Source of the DNA: JBGPIK01 sp041484845
Lineage (GTDB): Bacteria > Desulfobacterota > Binatia > UBA9968
Length of the DNA stretch: 34,367 nucleotides
Direction of reading: 5' to 3'
Assembly: GCA_041484845.1 (NCBI GenBank)
Contig: JBGPIK010000020.1
Span: 1 to 34,367 of the forward strand
This document shows positions 1 through 8,676 of the stretch, one piece after another (positions within the stretch are counted from its first letter, which is position 1; the number at the start of each line of letters is the position of its first letter). The position numbers and the translations under genes were made by a program. The notes under the pieces were generated by a model. The model was given only the letters and a program-made list of their open reading frames with translations, was not told where the DNA came from and searched no databases.

Positions 1-377
1 CTGAAGGGCCAAAATTCTTTACCGAAGGGGAATTCACGGATCAAACCGAGCGTTTCATCGCGACGGAGATGATTCGGGAGAAGATTTTCCTGTTGACCCG
101 CGAGGAAATTCCTTATGGCGTCGCCGTCACGGTTGATGAGTTCACGGAAAAAGAAGAAAAGAATTTGATCGTTATTAAAGCGACGATTCACACGGATCGG
201 GAGTCGCACAAACCGATCCTGATCGGCAAAAGGGGGGCGATGCTGAAACAGATCGGCAAACAAGCGCGAGAGGAGCTGGAAGCCCTATTGGGGTGCAAAA
301 TATTCTTAGAGCTGTTTATCAGAGTCGATAAAGACTGGACGCAAGACCCCCACGCCCTGAGCGAGATGGGTTTATAA
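1..377 (+). CDS. era: GTPase Era, C-terminal part (5' end outside window)
   Basis: Only the C-terminal part of the ribosome-assembly GTPase Era is present. The open frame runs from base 3 without a start, so the gene begins outside the window. The visible part starts just before the conserved helix with TERFIATEMIREKI, which joins the GTPase domain to the KH domain in Era. It continues through a KH domain with the GxxG loop GKRG (positions 228-239) and ends in the family-typical stretch VDKDWTQDPHALSEMGL. Era binds the 3' end of 16S rRNA through this KH domain and couples GTP hydrolysis to 30S maturation. The stop is one base from the ATG of der, so the two are probably co-transcribed. An internal ATG at 69 is inside the domain and is not the real start. 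Confidence 0.95.
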   Translation, partial: EGPKFFTEGEFTDQTERFIATEMIREKIFLLTREEIPYGVAVTVDEFTEKEEKNLIVIKATIHTDRESHKPILIGKRGAMLKQIGKQAREELEALLGCKIFLELFIRVDKDWTQDPHALSEMGL

Positions 378-378
378 C

Positions 379-1836
379 ATGGTCAGAACGACGCTGCTCA
401 AACAGGAATCAGGGCGTAAGTTGCCGCTGGTCGCGATCGTGGGCCGTCCCAACGTCGGCAAATCGACGCTGTTCAATCGCCTCGCCGGTGAACGAAAAGC
501 GATTGTTCACGATCTTCCGGGAGTGACCCGGGACCGCAATTATACCAGCGCCGATTGGTCTGGGAAAAAGTTTTTGCTTGTCGATACCGGCGGGCTGGAC
601 ACGCAAGCTAGAGAGGGGCTCGAAGAGCGGATCCAGGAACAAAGCCGTACCGCGATCGCGGAAGCGGATGTGATTCTTTTTTTATTTGACGGCAAGAGCG
701 GTCTCAATCCCATCGATCGCGGCGCCGTCGACCAACTTAGAAAAACCAGCAAACCGGTTTTTTTTGCGGTCAATAAACTAGATACCCATCCGAAGCAGCA
801 GAATCTGTACGAGTTCTATTCTTTGGGATTGGACAGGCTTTTCCCGATCTCCGCCGAACATGGCTTGGGGTTATCGGATTTGATGGATGAAGTTATCCAA
901 CTTCTGCCTGATGAGCCGGAAACGGACGTCGTGGAAACAGTAGAACCGCCTCTCTGCATCGCCATTGCCGGCCGTCCCAACGTCGGCAAATCGACGCTGA
1001 CCAACAGACTGCTCGGCTTTGAGCGCTCCGTTGTCGACGCCAAACCGGGCACCACCCGGGACGCCTTGGACACGCCGTTTGATCTGGCCGGGCAGCGCTG
1101 CATCTTGGTGGACACCGCCGGGATGCGGCGCAAAGCACGCATCGACGATCGCGTCGAACAGTTTAGCGTACAGCGCGCGCTTCGGGTCGTGGACCGCGGG
1201 GATCTTATCATTCACATCGTCGATGGCGCCGAAGGCGTCACCGATCAGGACGCCCAAATCTTAGGCTACGCTTGTCAGCGCAGCAAGGCGCTGCTACTGG
1301 CTGTGAACAAGTGGGACGCGGTGGCAAAAACAGGCGCGGATATCGATGCTTATCGAGAAGAGGTTTATTACAAGCTTCCGTTTCTGGAATACGTCCCGGT
1401 AGCGTTCATTTCCGCAGCGACCGGCTTTGGGGTCAGAAAAATGCTCGAAACGGCGACCGTCGTGATCAAGGGTTACGGGCGAAAAATCCGCACTTCTGTC
1501 GTCAATCAGGCCCTACAACAGATGGTGAAAGCTCATCCGGCGCCGCAATTTCAAGGGCGGCAGGTCAAATTTTTTTACGGAACTCAAACCGGAACGCGGC
1601 CCCCGACCTTTACCTTGTTTGTGAATTCTCCCGGAGCGGTGTCGGAAAGCTATCAAAGTTACCTGGTTCACCAGCTGCGCGCCAACCTCGACTTGCAATA
1701 CGCGCCCGTGAAGCTCATCCTGCGGGCGCGGCGCGCGCAAGCAAAGAAGCGACATCATGAAATTACGCGAGGAAAGTTCCACTTGCGCCGCGGCAAGAAA
1801 AATCCGGACTCAAGGAGGCCCGGCAAAAATGGATGA
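379..1836 (+). CDS. der: Ribosome-associated GTPase Der (EngA)
   Basis: Der is an essential GTPase with two tandem G domains that acts in 50S subunit assembly. Both P-loops read GRPNVGKS, at residues 22-29 and 198-205. The first domain has NKLD and the second NKWD as base-specificity motifs, and both have a DT(A/G)G switch II. The last ~120 residues form the KH-like domain, ending in a very basic tail rich in R and K that fits rRNA binding. At 485 residues it is slightly longer than many Der proteins because of a short N-terminal lead and the basic tail. The ATG one base after the era stop is taken as start. No strong ribosome-binding site is visible, which fits translational coupling to era. 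Confidence 0.96.
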   Translation: MVRTTLLKQESGRKLPLVAIVGRPNVGKSTLFNRLAGERKAIVHDLPGVTRDRNYTSADWSGKKFLLVDTGGLDTQAREGLEERIQEQSRTAIAEADVILFLFDGKSGLNPIDRGAVDQLRKTSKPVFFAVNKLDTHPKQQNLYEFYSLGLDRLFPISAEHGLGLSDLMDEVIQLLPDEPETDVVETVEPPLCIAIAGRPNVGKSTLTNRLLGFERSVVDAKPGTTRDALDTPFDLAGQRCILVDTAGMRRKARIDDRVEQFSVQRALRVVDRGDLIIHIVDGAEGVTDQDAQILGYACQRSKALLLAVNKWDAVAKTGADIDAYREEVYYKLPFLEYVPVAFISAATGFGVRKMLETATVVIKGYGRKIRTSVVNQALQQMVKAHPAPQFQGRQVKFFYGTQTGTRPPTFTLFVNSPGAVSESYQSYLVHQLRANLDLQYAPVKLILRARRAQAKKRHHEITRGKFHLRRGKKNPDSRRPGKNG

Positions 1837-2121
1837 GAAGCGGCGCGCCGCGGTGGCGCGGCGGCAGGGAAGGGACTTGGCTTATGTTGGCGGATGCAAA
1901 AATCTCTTATTTTCAGCAGGAGTGCTGTTGCTTTGCTGTTAATGAGCCGAATTTATTAGAGCGTGAGTATACCTATCCGCGCTTAATCTATCCCTAGCTT
2001 TGGCGCTAGCCATGGGTGGAAATTTAACATATCTTTATTATTTTGTTCTCCGGCTATCTTAGTTGATAAGACGCAAGCATATAGGATTGAGGGTTCACTA
2101 ACGCTTGCGGAGAGGTTTGCG

Positions 2122-3237
2122 GTGGCTGGTTCTGTGCGAAGCGATTATGCGCCCTGGATCGCGCTCAGCCGAGTAAAAGGGCTGGGGTGCGTTACGTTTA
2201 AGAAACTCGTCGCTCATTTCGGTGATCCGGCGGCGGCGTTTTCCTCCACGTCCTCCGAGCTGTCAGCGATCGAGGGAGTCGATGCAAACGTCATTGAAGG
2301 GTTGCGCAGTTTTTCTGAATGGGAGGAAGTGGAGAAAGAAATTCGTCGCGCCGAACAAGCGGGAGCGACGCTCATCCCGTTTAGCGACGCGAACTATCCG
2401 CCGCGACTACGCATGATTGCCGACCCTCCCCCGCTGCTGTATGTCAAAGGCGAGGTTTGCGCCGACGATGATCGGGCGGTTGCCGTGGTCGGTTCTCGTA
2501 GCGCCAGCGAATACGGCCAGCGTGTCGCACGGAATTTGTGCCGCGATTTAGCCTCACTGGGTTTCACCGTGGTGAGCGGTATGGCGCGCGGTCTTGACGG
2601 TGCCGCGCATGAGGCGGCGCTGAGCGCCGGCGGGCGTACCCTTGCCGTGCTGGGCTCCGGTGTGGATCGCCCCTATCCGCCGGAGCACGAGAAGCTTTAT
2701 CACCGCATCAGTGAAAAGGGCGCGGTGATTTCCGAATTTCCCATGGGGACACGCCCCCTGGCGTTTAATTTTCCCGCACGCAATCGGCTGATCAGCGGTT
2801 TGTCGCTCGGCGTCGTGGTGGTGGAAGCGACGGAAAAAAGCGGTTCACTGATCACCGCGGCTCTCGCTCTTGAGCAAGGGCGGGAAGTCTTTGCCGTGCC
2901 GGGGGAAGTGGGCGCGAGCCGCAGCCGCGGCACACACCGGCTGATTCAACAGGGAGCGAAATTGGTGGAGAGCGCGGCGGATATTGTTGAAGAGATCGCG
3001 CCGCAGCTATTAAATCGCGCGAGCGGGTCGCGTCCCTGTGCGCAACGCCTGCTGCCGCAGCAGGCGCGCGCTGAAGCGCGGAAAGTTTTTGCTCTGCTTC
3101 AGGAGCGCTCGGCTCAAATCGACGAGGTGATTGAAAACAGCGGCCTGAGTCCCGCCGAAGTATCGGAGATCCTATTGGATCTGGAGTTGCAGGGCTACGT
3201 CCGGCAACTTCCTGGAAAGAGATACACAGCGGAATGA
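2122..3237 (+). CDS. dprA: DNA-processing protein DprA
   Basis: DprA binds incoming single-stranded DNA and loads RecA during natural transformation; it is widespread also in bacteria not known to be competent. The central Rossmann-like fold is clear, with VVGSRSASEYG, VVSGMARGLDGAAHEAAL, TLAVLGSGVDRPYPPEH and the PARNRLISGLS signature. A helix-hairpin-helix-like N-terminus (about residues 8-60) and a C-terminal winged-helix domain (about 305-371) flank it. Length of 371 residues is usual. The GTG start at 2122 is preceded by GGAGAGG at a good distance and is preferred. The 285 bases upstream hold no convincing gene. The dprA-topA-trmFO order is common in many bacteria. Confidence 0.95.
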   Translation: MAGSVRSDYAPWIALSRVKGLGCVTFKKLVAHFGDPAAAFSSTSSELSAIEGVDANVIEGLRSFSEWEEVEKEIRRAEQAGATLIPFSDANYPPRLRMIADPPPLLYVKGEVCADDDRAVAVVGSRSASEYGQRVARNLCRDLASLGFTVVSGMARGLDGAAHEAALSAGGRTLAVLGSGVDRPYPPEHEKLYHRISEKGAVISEFPMGTRPLAFNFPARNRLISGLSLGVVVVEATEKSGSLITAALALEQGREVFAVPGEVGASRSRGTHRLIQQGAKLVESAADIVEEIAPQLLNRASGSRPCAQRLLPQQARAEARKVFALLQERSAQIDEVIENSGLSPAEVSEILLDLELQGYVRQLPGKRYTAE

Positions 3238-3282
3238 ATTGATAGCACAAAATTTATAATTTCGAGAGACGAGTCAGTTGAT

Positions 3283-5601
3283 ATGGTAGCAAAAAATTTA
3301 GTTATCGTAGAGTCACCGGCCAAGGCTAAAACCTTGGGAAAGTACCTGGGGAGAGATTTTCAAGTTAAAGCCTCCGTCGGCCACATTGTCGATCTGCCCA
3401 AAAGTAAACTGGGCGTAGACATCAAAAAAGAATTCAAGCCGGACTTTCACGTCATTCCAGCGAAGAAGAAGGTCATTGACGAGCTTAAGAAGGCCGCCAA
3501 GGGCAAAGAGAATATCTATTTGGCTTCCGATCCGGATCGCGAAGGCGAGGCGATCGCCTGGCACATCGCCGATCAGATAGCGAAAAATCACAAGCGGGTA
3601 CATCGCGTTTTGATCAACGAAATCACGCGCAAGGCGGTGCAGGAAGCGATCGCCAATCCTCAGGAGTTGGATCGTAACAAATTCGACGCGCAAATCGCGC
3701 GGCGCATCCTCGATCGTCTCGTAGGTTATCAAATCAGCCCATTGCTTTGGAAGAAAGTGCGCCGGGGACTGAGCGCGGGCCGGGTCCAATCTGTGGCCGT
3801 GCGCTTGGTGTGCGAACGGGAAAAGGAGATCCGTGCCTTCAACGCGCAAGAATATTGGTCGCTGACGGCGCTTTTGGAAGGTCGTGTTCCGCCGTCATTC
3901 AAAGCCCGTCTGGTCCAGTGGCAAGGCCACAAGCTCGACATTAAGAAATTCCGTCTCGAGTCCGAGCCGCGCGTCCAGGAAGTCCTTACGTCTCTGCGGG
4001 AGGCGTCGTGGATCATCGGAGATGTGGAGAAAAAGGAACGCCGGCGTTATCCGACGCCGCCCTTTGTAACCAGTAAATTGCAACAGGAGGCGGCACGGAA
4101 GCTGGGCTTTCAGCCGAAGCGCACGATGCAGCTAGCCCAGCAATTGTACGAAGGCGTGGATCTCGGCGACGAAGGCTCAGTTGGGTTGATTACTTATATG
4201 CGTACCGATTCGACCCGCGTCTCCAACGATGCGCTCAATGCCACGCGCCAGTTCATCGCAGGACAATACGGCAAGAACTATCTTCCCGATAAACCCAACA
4301 CCTATCGCTCTAAAAAGGGCGCGCAGGACGCGCACGAGGCGATCCGCCCGACATCGCTGGACTATACTCCGGAACGAGTGCGGCGTTATTTGCGGCGCGA
4401 TGCTTTCCAACTTTATTCTCTCATTTGGGATCGGTTTGTCGCGAGCCAGATGGTTCCCGCGGTGTTCGATCAGACCGCTTTTGAAATACCGGTGAAAGAA
4501 GCGCTCTTTCGCGCCACCGGTCAGCAGATCAAATTCGACGGCTTCATGAAGGTCTATATCGAGGGACGGGACGAACGCGCCGCCAAAGAGAACGGTGGCG
4601 ACGACGAAGGAGCGGAAGCGGAGTCTCAGGAGACCGATGGAATGCTGCCGGACCTGCAGAAGGGCGACGCGCTCAAGCTTCTCTCGATGGATCCGCGCCA
4701 GCATTTCACTCAACCGCCGCCGCGCTTTACCCAGGCGTCCTTGATCAAGGAACTCGACGAGAACGGAATTGGCCGGCCGTCGACCTACGCTGCGATCATC
4801 TCCAACATTTTAGATCGCGAATATGTCCTGCAGGATGAGCGCAGGACGCTGGCGCCGACGGACCTTGGGATTCTTGTCACCGACCTTCTGGTTGAAAGTT
4901 TTCCTGACATCCTCAACGTCGAGTTCACCGCCGGTATGGAAGATGAATTGGACAAGATCGAGGACGGGAAGGAGAAGTGGACCAAGGCGATGAAACGCTT
5001 TTACACGCCGTTCGCACGCGATCTCAAAAAAGCCGAAACCGAAATGCGCGACGTGAAGCGACAAGAAGTGCCGACGGATATTCCATGTGAGAAGTGCGGC
5101 GCCATGATGGTCATCAAATGGGGACGTAATGGCGAGTTCTTGGCGTGTCCGCAATACCCGGAGTGCAAAAGCACAAAGAACTTTATCCGGGATGAAACCG
5201 GCAAGATCAAAGTCGCTGAAGATGTGCAGGTGGATGAGGTCTGCGAGCAATGCGGCAGGCCGATGCAGTTGCGCTGGGGAAAATACGGCAAATTTCTCGG
5301 CTGCAGTGGTTATCCTGAATGCAAAACGATTCGCCCGCTCGAAAAGCCTGTGGATTTAGGCATCAAGTGTCCGGATTGTAGCGAAGGTAATGTAAAAGAG
5401 CGCAAATCCCGCTGGGGGAAGATGTTCTATGGCTGCGACCGCTATCCGGGATGCAAGTTTGCCTCCTGGGACAAACCGGTCGCCGGTCCTTGCCCGGAAT
5501 GCAATGACCCGATCCTGGTTGAGAAAGTGACCAAGCGCGCCGGACGGACGCGTCGCTGCCGCAAAAAAGAGTGCGGCTATTCGATTCAAGTTGCGGACTA
5601 G
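3283..5601 (+). CDS. topA: DNA topoisomerase I
   Basis: This type IA topoisomerase relaxes negative supercoils through a covalent tyrosine intermediate. The N-terminal Toprim domain starts NLVIVESPAKAKT and carries the metal-binding DPD at residues 83-85. The catalytic tyrosine is Tyr305 in GLITYMRTDSTR. The core ends near residue 590. Four C-terminal C4 zinc ribbons follow, each opening with CxxC (CEKC, CEQC, CPDC, CPEC), for binding single-stranded DNA. Total length of 772 fits the four-ribbon form. A perfect -10 box TATAAT sits at 3255-3260, in the 45-base gap after dprA, but no good -35 box accompanies it, so a separate promoter is possible rather than certain. The ATG at 3283 is the natural start, just before the Toprim fold. 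Confidence 0.97.
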   Translation: MVAKNLVIVESPAKAKTLGKYLGRDFQVKASVGHIVDLPKSKLGVDIKKEFKPDFHVIPAKKKVIDELKKAAKGKENIYLASDPDREGEAIAWHIADQIAKNHKRVHRVLINEITRKAVQEAIANPQELDRNKFDAQIARRILDRLVGYQISPLLWKKVRRGLSAGRVQSVAVRLVCEREKEIRAFNAQEYWSLTALLEGRVPPSFKARLVQWQGHKLDIKKFRLESEPRVQEVLTSLREASWIIGDVEKKERRRYPTPPFVTSKLQQEAARKLGFQPKRTMQLAQQLYEGVDLGDEGSVGLITYMRTDSTRVSNDALNATRQFIAGQYGKNYLPDKPNTYRSKKGAQDAHEAIRPTSLDYTPERVRRYLRRDAFQLYSLIWDRFVASQMVPAVFDQTAFEIPVKEALFRATGQQIKFDGFMKVYIEGRDERAAKENGGDDEGAEAESQETDGMLPDLQKGDALKLLSMDPRQHFTQPPPRFTQASLIKELDENGIGRPSTYAAIISNILDREYVLQDERRTLAPTDLGILVTDLLVESFPDILNVEFTAGMEDELDKIEDGKEKWTKAMKRFYTPFARDLKKAETEMRDVKRQEVPTDIPCEKCGAMMVIKWGRNGEFLACPQYPECKSTKNFIRDETGKIKVAEDVQVDEVCEQCGRPMQLRWGKYGKFLGCSGYPECKTIRPLEKPVDLGIKCPDCSEGNVKERKSRWGKMFYGCDRYPGCKFASWDKPVAGPCPECNDPILVEKVTKRAGRTRRCRKKECGYSIQVAD

Positions 5602-5669
5602 CAAGGTGCCGAAAAAATATTTTTTACCGTGAAGCAGTGGTCTCGAACGCTAAGCCCTTCCGGGTCGAT

Positions 5670-5707
5670 GGCAATGAGCCTGTGCCTTGAGGCGGCTTTC
5701 AGCCGCC
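5670..5707 (+). repeat. 20-bp dispersed repeat copy plus GC-rich hairpin
   Basis: The 20 bases at 5670-5689 (GGCAATGAGCCTGTGCCTTG) recur exactly at 34216-34235. Directly after this copy lies a perfect 7-bp hairpin, GGCGGCT-TTC-AGCCGCC, at 5691-5707. No T-tract follows, so it is not a standard terminator. The hairpin is absent from the second copy. The 263-base gap between topA and trmFO holds no other recognisable element. Confidence 0.6.
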
Positions 5708-5864
5708 GGTTCGTGGCGAGTGGCTGAGCCTAAACGCGTGCGGTTGGCCAAGTATCGCGCAAGTCATCGTAGCTTCGTGTTCCTGTGCCATCGCCCCTCC
5801 ACGGCTCACCGTTCGATTGCATTGTGTCACGACTTTTACTCGGTCTATGAGTATTTCACACTAG

Positions 5865-7223
5865 ATGATGGAAAAGGTCGTCCGTATAGTCGGCGGCGGA
5901 CTGGCGGGCTGTGAAGCGGCCTGGCAGCTCGCGCGCCGCGGCCTGGCGGTTGAGCTCTTCGAAATGCGCCCGCAACGCATGACCGAGGCGCACGCCACCG
6001 GTCACCTCGGCGAGCTGGTCTGCAGCAATTCGCTTCGTTCAAATGCGTTGTCTGCACCCGCGGGCCTGCTAAAAGAGGAAATGCGCAAGTTGGGTTCGCT
6101 GGTAATTCGCATTGCCGAGGCTAATCGCGTGCCGGCCGGTTCCGCGCTCGCGGTCGATCGGGAATGTTTCGCTCGGTCGTTAACCGAAGCGATTGAAGCG
6201 CTTCCGACCGTGCGCCTGGTGCGGCGCGAGATATGTGAAATACCGAATGGAGTCGTGATACTTGCCACGGGTCCGTTGACTTCCCCGGCACTGTCGCAAG
6301 GACTGGCCTCACTTTTGGGCTCCGAGCATCTCTATTTTTATGACGCGATCTCACCCATTGTCGTTGCGGACTCTATCGACCCCAACGTCGCATTTAAGGC
6401 ATCGCGTTATGACCGCGATGGCGATGATTATTTGAATCTGCCGCTGACGCGCGGTGAGTATGACCGCTTCGTCGAGGCGCTGCTGACCGCGGAGCGTGTG
6501 CCGACGCGCAGCTTCGAACGCTTCGTGCCGTTTGAAGGTTGTATGCCCATCGAAGAAATGGCGGATCGCGGGAAAGAAACGCTGGCTTTCGGCCCCATGA
6601 AGGCCGTGGGTCTCATCGATCCGCGCACCGGCAAACGGCCATATGCGGTGGTGCAACTCCGCCAGGAAAATCGCGATAAGACGCTTTATAATCTCGTCGG
6701 TTTTCAGACCAAGATGACTTACCCGGAGCAGCGGCGGGTTTTTGCCCTGATCCCGGGCCTCGAAAAAGCTGAATTCGCCCGACTGGGCAGTTTGCACCGG
6801 AATACTTTTATCAACGCGCCGTGTCACCTCTTGCCGACGCTTCAGGCACGCGCGCGAACGATGCTTTTTTTCGCCGGGCAGATGACCGGCGTGGAAGGCT
6901 ATATTGAATCGGCCGCAACGGGTCTTCTGGCGGGCGTCAATGCCGCGCGTCTAGTCGCTGGTCAACAACCGATTATCCCCCCGGAGACCACGGCGCTGGG
7001 AGCGCTCTTGCGCTACATTTCCGATCCGGAGCGTAAGCGATTTCAGCCGATGAATGTCAACTTTGGTCTGATTCCACCATTGGCGGCGCCGCTGCGCGGC
7101 AAAGCCAAGAAAGAAATGATGGCGCGCCGAGCGCTGGCGGACATGGAGGCCTGGGTTAACGGGCATCAGGAGCCAGGAATGGCGTCACCTTACATCATAC
7201 CAGGCACGGCCATGGCTCTATGA
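5865..7223 (+). CDS. trmFO: tRNA m5U54 methyltransferase TrmFO
   Basis: TrmFO is a folate- and FAD-dependent enzyme that makes 5-methyluridine at position 54 of the tRNA T-loop, using methylene-tetrahydrofolate instead of S-adenosylmethionine. The N-terminal FAD-binding motif is VRIVGGGLAGCEAAW. The family signatures HLGELVCSNSLRSN (about residues 47-60) and GQMTGVEGYIESAATGLLAG near residue 347 are both intact. Length of 452 is usual. Two ATG codons stand in tandem at 5865 and 5868 and either may be used. The stop overlaps the start of the next gene in an ATGA arrangement, indicating coupling with the phosphatase gene. Confidence 0.96.
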   Translation: MMEKVVRIVGGGLAGCEAAWQLARRGLAVELFEMRPQRMTEAHATGHLGELVCSNSLRSNALSAPAGLLKEEMRKLGSLVIRIAEANRVPAGSALAVDRECFARSLTEAIEALPTVRLVRREICEIPNGVVILATGPLTSPALSQGLASLLGSEHLYFYDAISPIVVADSIDPNVAFKASRYDRDGDDYLNLPLTRGEYDRFVEALLTAERVPTRSFERFVPFEGCMPIEEMADRGKETLAFGPMKAVGLIDPRTGKRPYAVVQLRQENRDKTLYNLVGFQTKMTYPEQRRVFALIPGLEKAEFARLGSLHRNTFINAPCHLLPTLQARARTMLFFAGQMTGVEGYIESAATGLLAGVNAARLVAGQQPIIPPETTALGALLRYISDPERKRFQPMNVNFGLIPPLAAPLRGKAKKEMMARRALADMEAWVNGHQEPGMASPYIIPGTAMAL

Positions 7224-8155
7224 GCGCGCAGCGTTTCGCTTTCATCGATATCGGCACCAATACGATTCTCTGTTTAATCGCGGAACCGAGAGATGGAGGC
7301 CGGTTTCGCGTATTGAATGACTTGGCCGAGATCACCCGGCTTGGCCAAGACGTAGATAAAAATCAAACCATCGGCCGCGAAGGCGAGCAGAGAAGCCGCG
7401 ACGTGCTCAAGCAGGTTCTGGCGGCGTGTAATGATCTCGGTGTTGAAGAAATTACTGCGGTTGGCACCAGCGCGTTGCGGGACGCCCGCAACAGCTCTGA
7501 AGTGAGAGAACGATGGCGCGCCGAGCTCGGGTTGCACGTTCGGGTCATTTCAGGAACTGAAGAGGCGGGGTATTCTTTCTTGGCGGTGCAACGGGGACTC
7601 CCGTTGAGCGGCCGGGAACTGTTGGTCATCGATATCGGCGGCGGCAGCACGGAATTTATCCGCGGCAACGAGGGCGGCGTAGTGGGCGCCGAAAGCGTCA
7701 ATATGGGCTCGGTGCGCCTGACCGAACGATTCCTTCATTCCGATCCCGTCGGCGACGCCGAGTGCGCTTCGATGATCACCGCGATCGATCAGCAGCTGAT
7801 TTCTATAAGGGCGCGCTTCAGCGATGCGATTCCGGCCCTAGCTCTGGTGGGAATCGCGGGAACGTTTACGACACTCGCAGCGGTGGAAAAGCAACTGACG
7901 CGCTATTCGCACAGCGTGGTTCACGGCGCGTGCCTGACGCTGGGCGAAGTCAGGCGGCAGGTGCGGCTTTTTCAGTCGAAGACGATCGCCGAACGAAAAA
8001 GAATCCCGGGATTGGAAGCGAAGCGAGCGGACGTTATTCTCGCCGGCGCCTACCTTACCGAGCGCATCATGACGAGCTTTGGAGCCGAGCGGATCATGGT
8101 CAGCGATCAGGGAGTGCGTTACGGGCTGCTGCACGAAAAGTTGGCGAGTCTCTAA
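7220..8155 (+). CDS. Exopolyphosphatase / pppGpp phosphatase (Ppx/GppA family)
   Basis: This is a member of the ASKHA-fold Ppx/GppA family, which removes terminal phosphate from polyphosphate chains or from pppGpp. Visible motifs are FIDIGTNTILCLIAE at residues 8-22 (phosphate-1 loop), the conserved GTSALRDARN, and LLVIDIGGGSTEFI near residue 134 (phosphate-2 loop). Length is 311 residues, so it is the short, catalytic-core form without the HD-like C-terminal extension of E. coli Ppx and GppA. The sequence does not say which of the two substrates it prefers, so no symbol is given. The ATG overlaps the trmFO stop. Confidence 0.92.
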   Translation: MSAQRFAFIDIGTNTILCLIAEPRDGGRFRVLNDLAEITRLGQDVDKNQTIGREGEQRSRDVLKQVLAACNDLGVEEITAVGTSALRDARNSSEVRERWRAELGLHVRVISGTEEAGYSFLAVQRGLPLSGRELLVIDIGGGSTEFIRGNEGGVVGAESVNMGSVRLTERFLHSDPVGDAECASMITAIDQQLISIRARFSDAIPALALVGIAGTFTTLAAVEKQLTRYSHSVVHGACLTLGEVRRQVRLFQSKTIAERKRIPGLEAKRADVILAGAYLTERIMTSFGAERIMVSDQGVRYGLLHEKLASL

Positions 8156-8160
8156 AGCTG

Positions 8161-8189
8161 TTGACATTTCCGGCTGAATTCGAAATGAT
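8161..8189 (+). promoter_or_regulatory. Putative sigma-70 promoter of the HU gene
   Basis: A perfect -35 box TTGACA (8161-8166) is followed after 17 bases by AATGAT (8184-8189), which matches the -10 consensus at four of six positions. It lies just after the upstream phosphatase gene and about 85 bases before the HU start, the expected place for an independent HU promoter. Confidence 0.45.
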
Positions 8190-8258
8190 CTCTCCTTGTT
8201 TTTGAACGACAGCATTTTTGTCTATTGATCTAGTTGATGCATGACTCCGAAAGGGGAG

Positions 8259-8266
8259 GGAGGTGA
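8259..8266 (+). promoter_or_regulatory. Strong ribosome-binding site of the HU gene
   Basis: GGAGGTGA is an extended full match to the anti-Shine-Dalgarno sequence, six bases before the ATG at 8273. It is the strongest such site seen in the window, fitting an abundant nucleoid protein. Confidence 0.8.
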
Positions 8267-8272
8267 ACGGAA

Positions 8273-8542
8273 ATGACAAAAAGCGATCTCATTGACGCTG
8301 TATCCAAGGCGGCGAAAATTAATAAACGAGCCGCGGGCGAAGCGGTGGATGCAACCTTTGAAGGGATTTCCCGAGCGATCAAGAAGAGCAAAAGATTTCA
8401 AGTGCCCGGCTTCGGGACATTTACGGTACGCTCGCGCAAAGCGCGCAAGGGAAGAAACCCTCAGACCGGGGCGGTGATTTCAATCAAGGCCAGTCGCACT
8501 GTGGGATTCAAGCCTGCGCCCACTCTAAAAAAAGGGCTATAA
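8273..8542 (+). CDS. HU-family DNA-binding protein
   Basis: This 89-residue protein is a complete HU/IHF-type histone-like protein. It opens with the usual helical dimerisation part (MTKSDLIDAVSKAAKI), has the GFGTFTVRSRKARKGRNPQTG segment that leads into the DNA-bending beta-arm (split here only by family numbering, around residues 46-66), and ends ASRTVGFKPAPTLKKGL. The Pro of the RNP motif, which intercalates in bent DNA, is present. It dimerises and compacts or bends DNA. It has its own likely promoter, a very strong ribosome-binding site and a clear terminator, so it appears to be a single-gene unit. HU and IHF subunits cannot be told apart with certainty from sequence alone, hence no symbol. 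Confidence 0.95.
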   Translation: MTKSDLIDAVSKAAKINKRAAGEAVDATFEGISRAIKKSKRFQVPGFGTFTVRSRKARKGRNPQTGAVISIKASRTVGFKPAPTLKKGL

Positions 8543-8564
8543 ATTATACCGGCACCGCGTCGCA

Positions 8565-8595
8565 GGCCACCACGGGTGCCGTGGTGGCCTTTTTT
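8565..8595 (+). terminator. Rho-independent terminator after HU gene
   Basis: A perfect 9-bp stem GGCCACCAC / GTGGTGGCC with a 7-base loop (8574-8580) is directly followed by six T. It lies 22 bases after the HU stop and ends the upstream transcription unit. Confidence 0.92.
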
Positions 8596-8602
8596 ATGCC
8601 TG

Positions 8603-8631
8603 TTGATGCCGCGGGCCTGGACACGTAAACT
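8603..8631 (+). promoter_or_regulatory. Possible promoter of ilvE
   Basis: TTGATG (8603-8608) and TAAACT (8626-8631) are separated by 17 bases and each match consensus at four of six positions. The pair lies directly after the HU terminator and about 45 bases before ilvE. Confidence 0.3.
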
Positions 8632-8676
8632 GAAAAGGAACTAGACCGAGCAACGTCGGTTCATACGAGAGTCGTC

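Noticed and set aside
3313..4713. Long open frames on the minus strand opposite topA (and similar ones opposite der, the molybdopterin subunit and recN)
   Set aside because: They lie opposite strongly identified genes, show no family pattern and are a usual side effect of high GC content.
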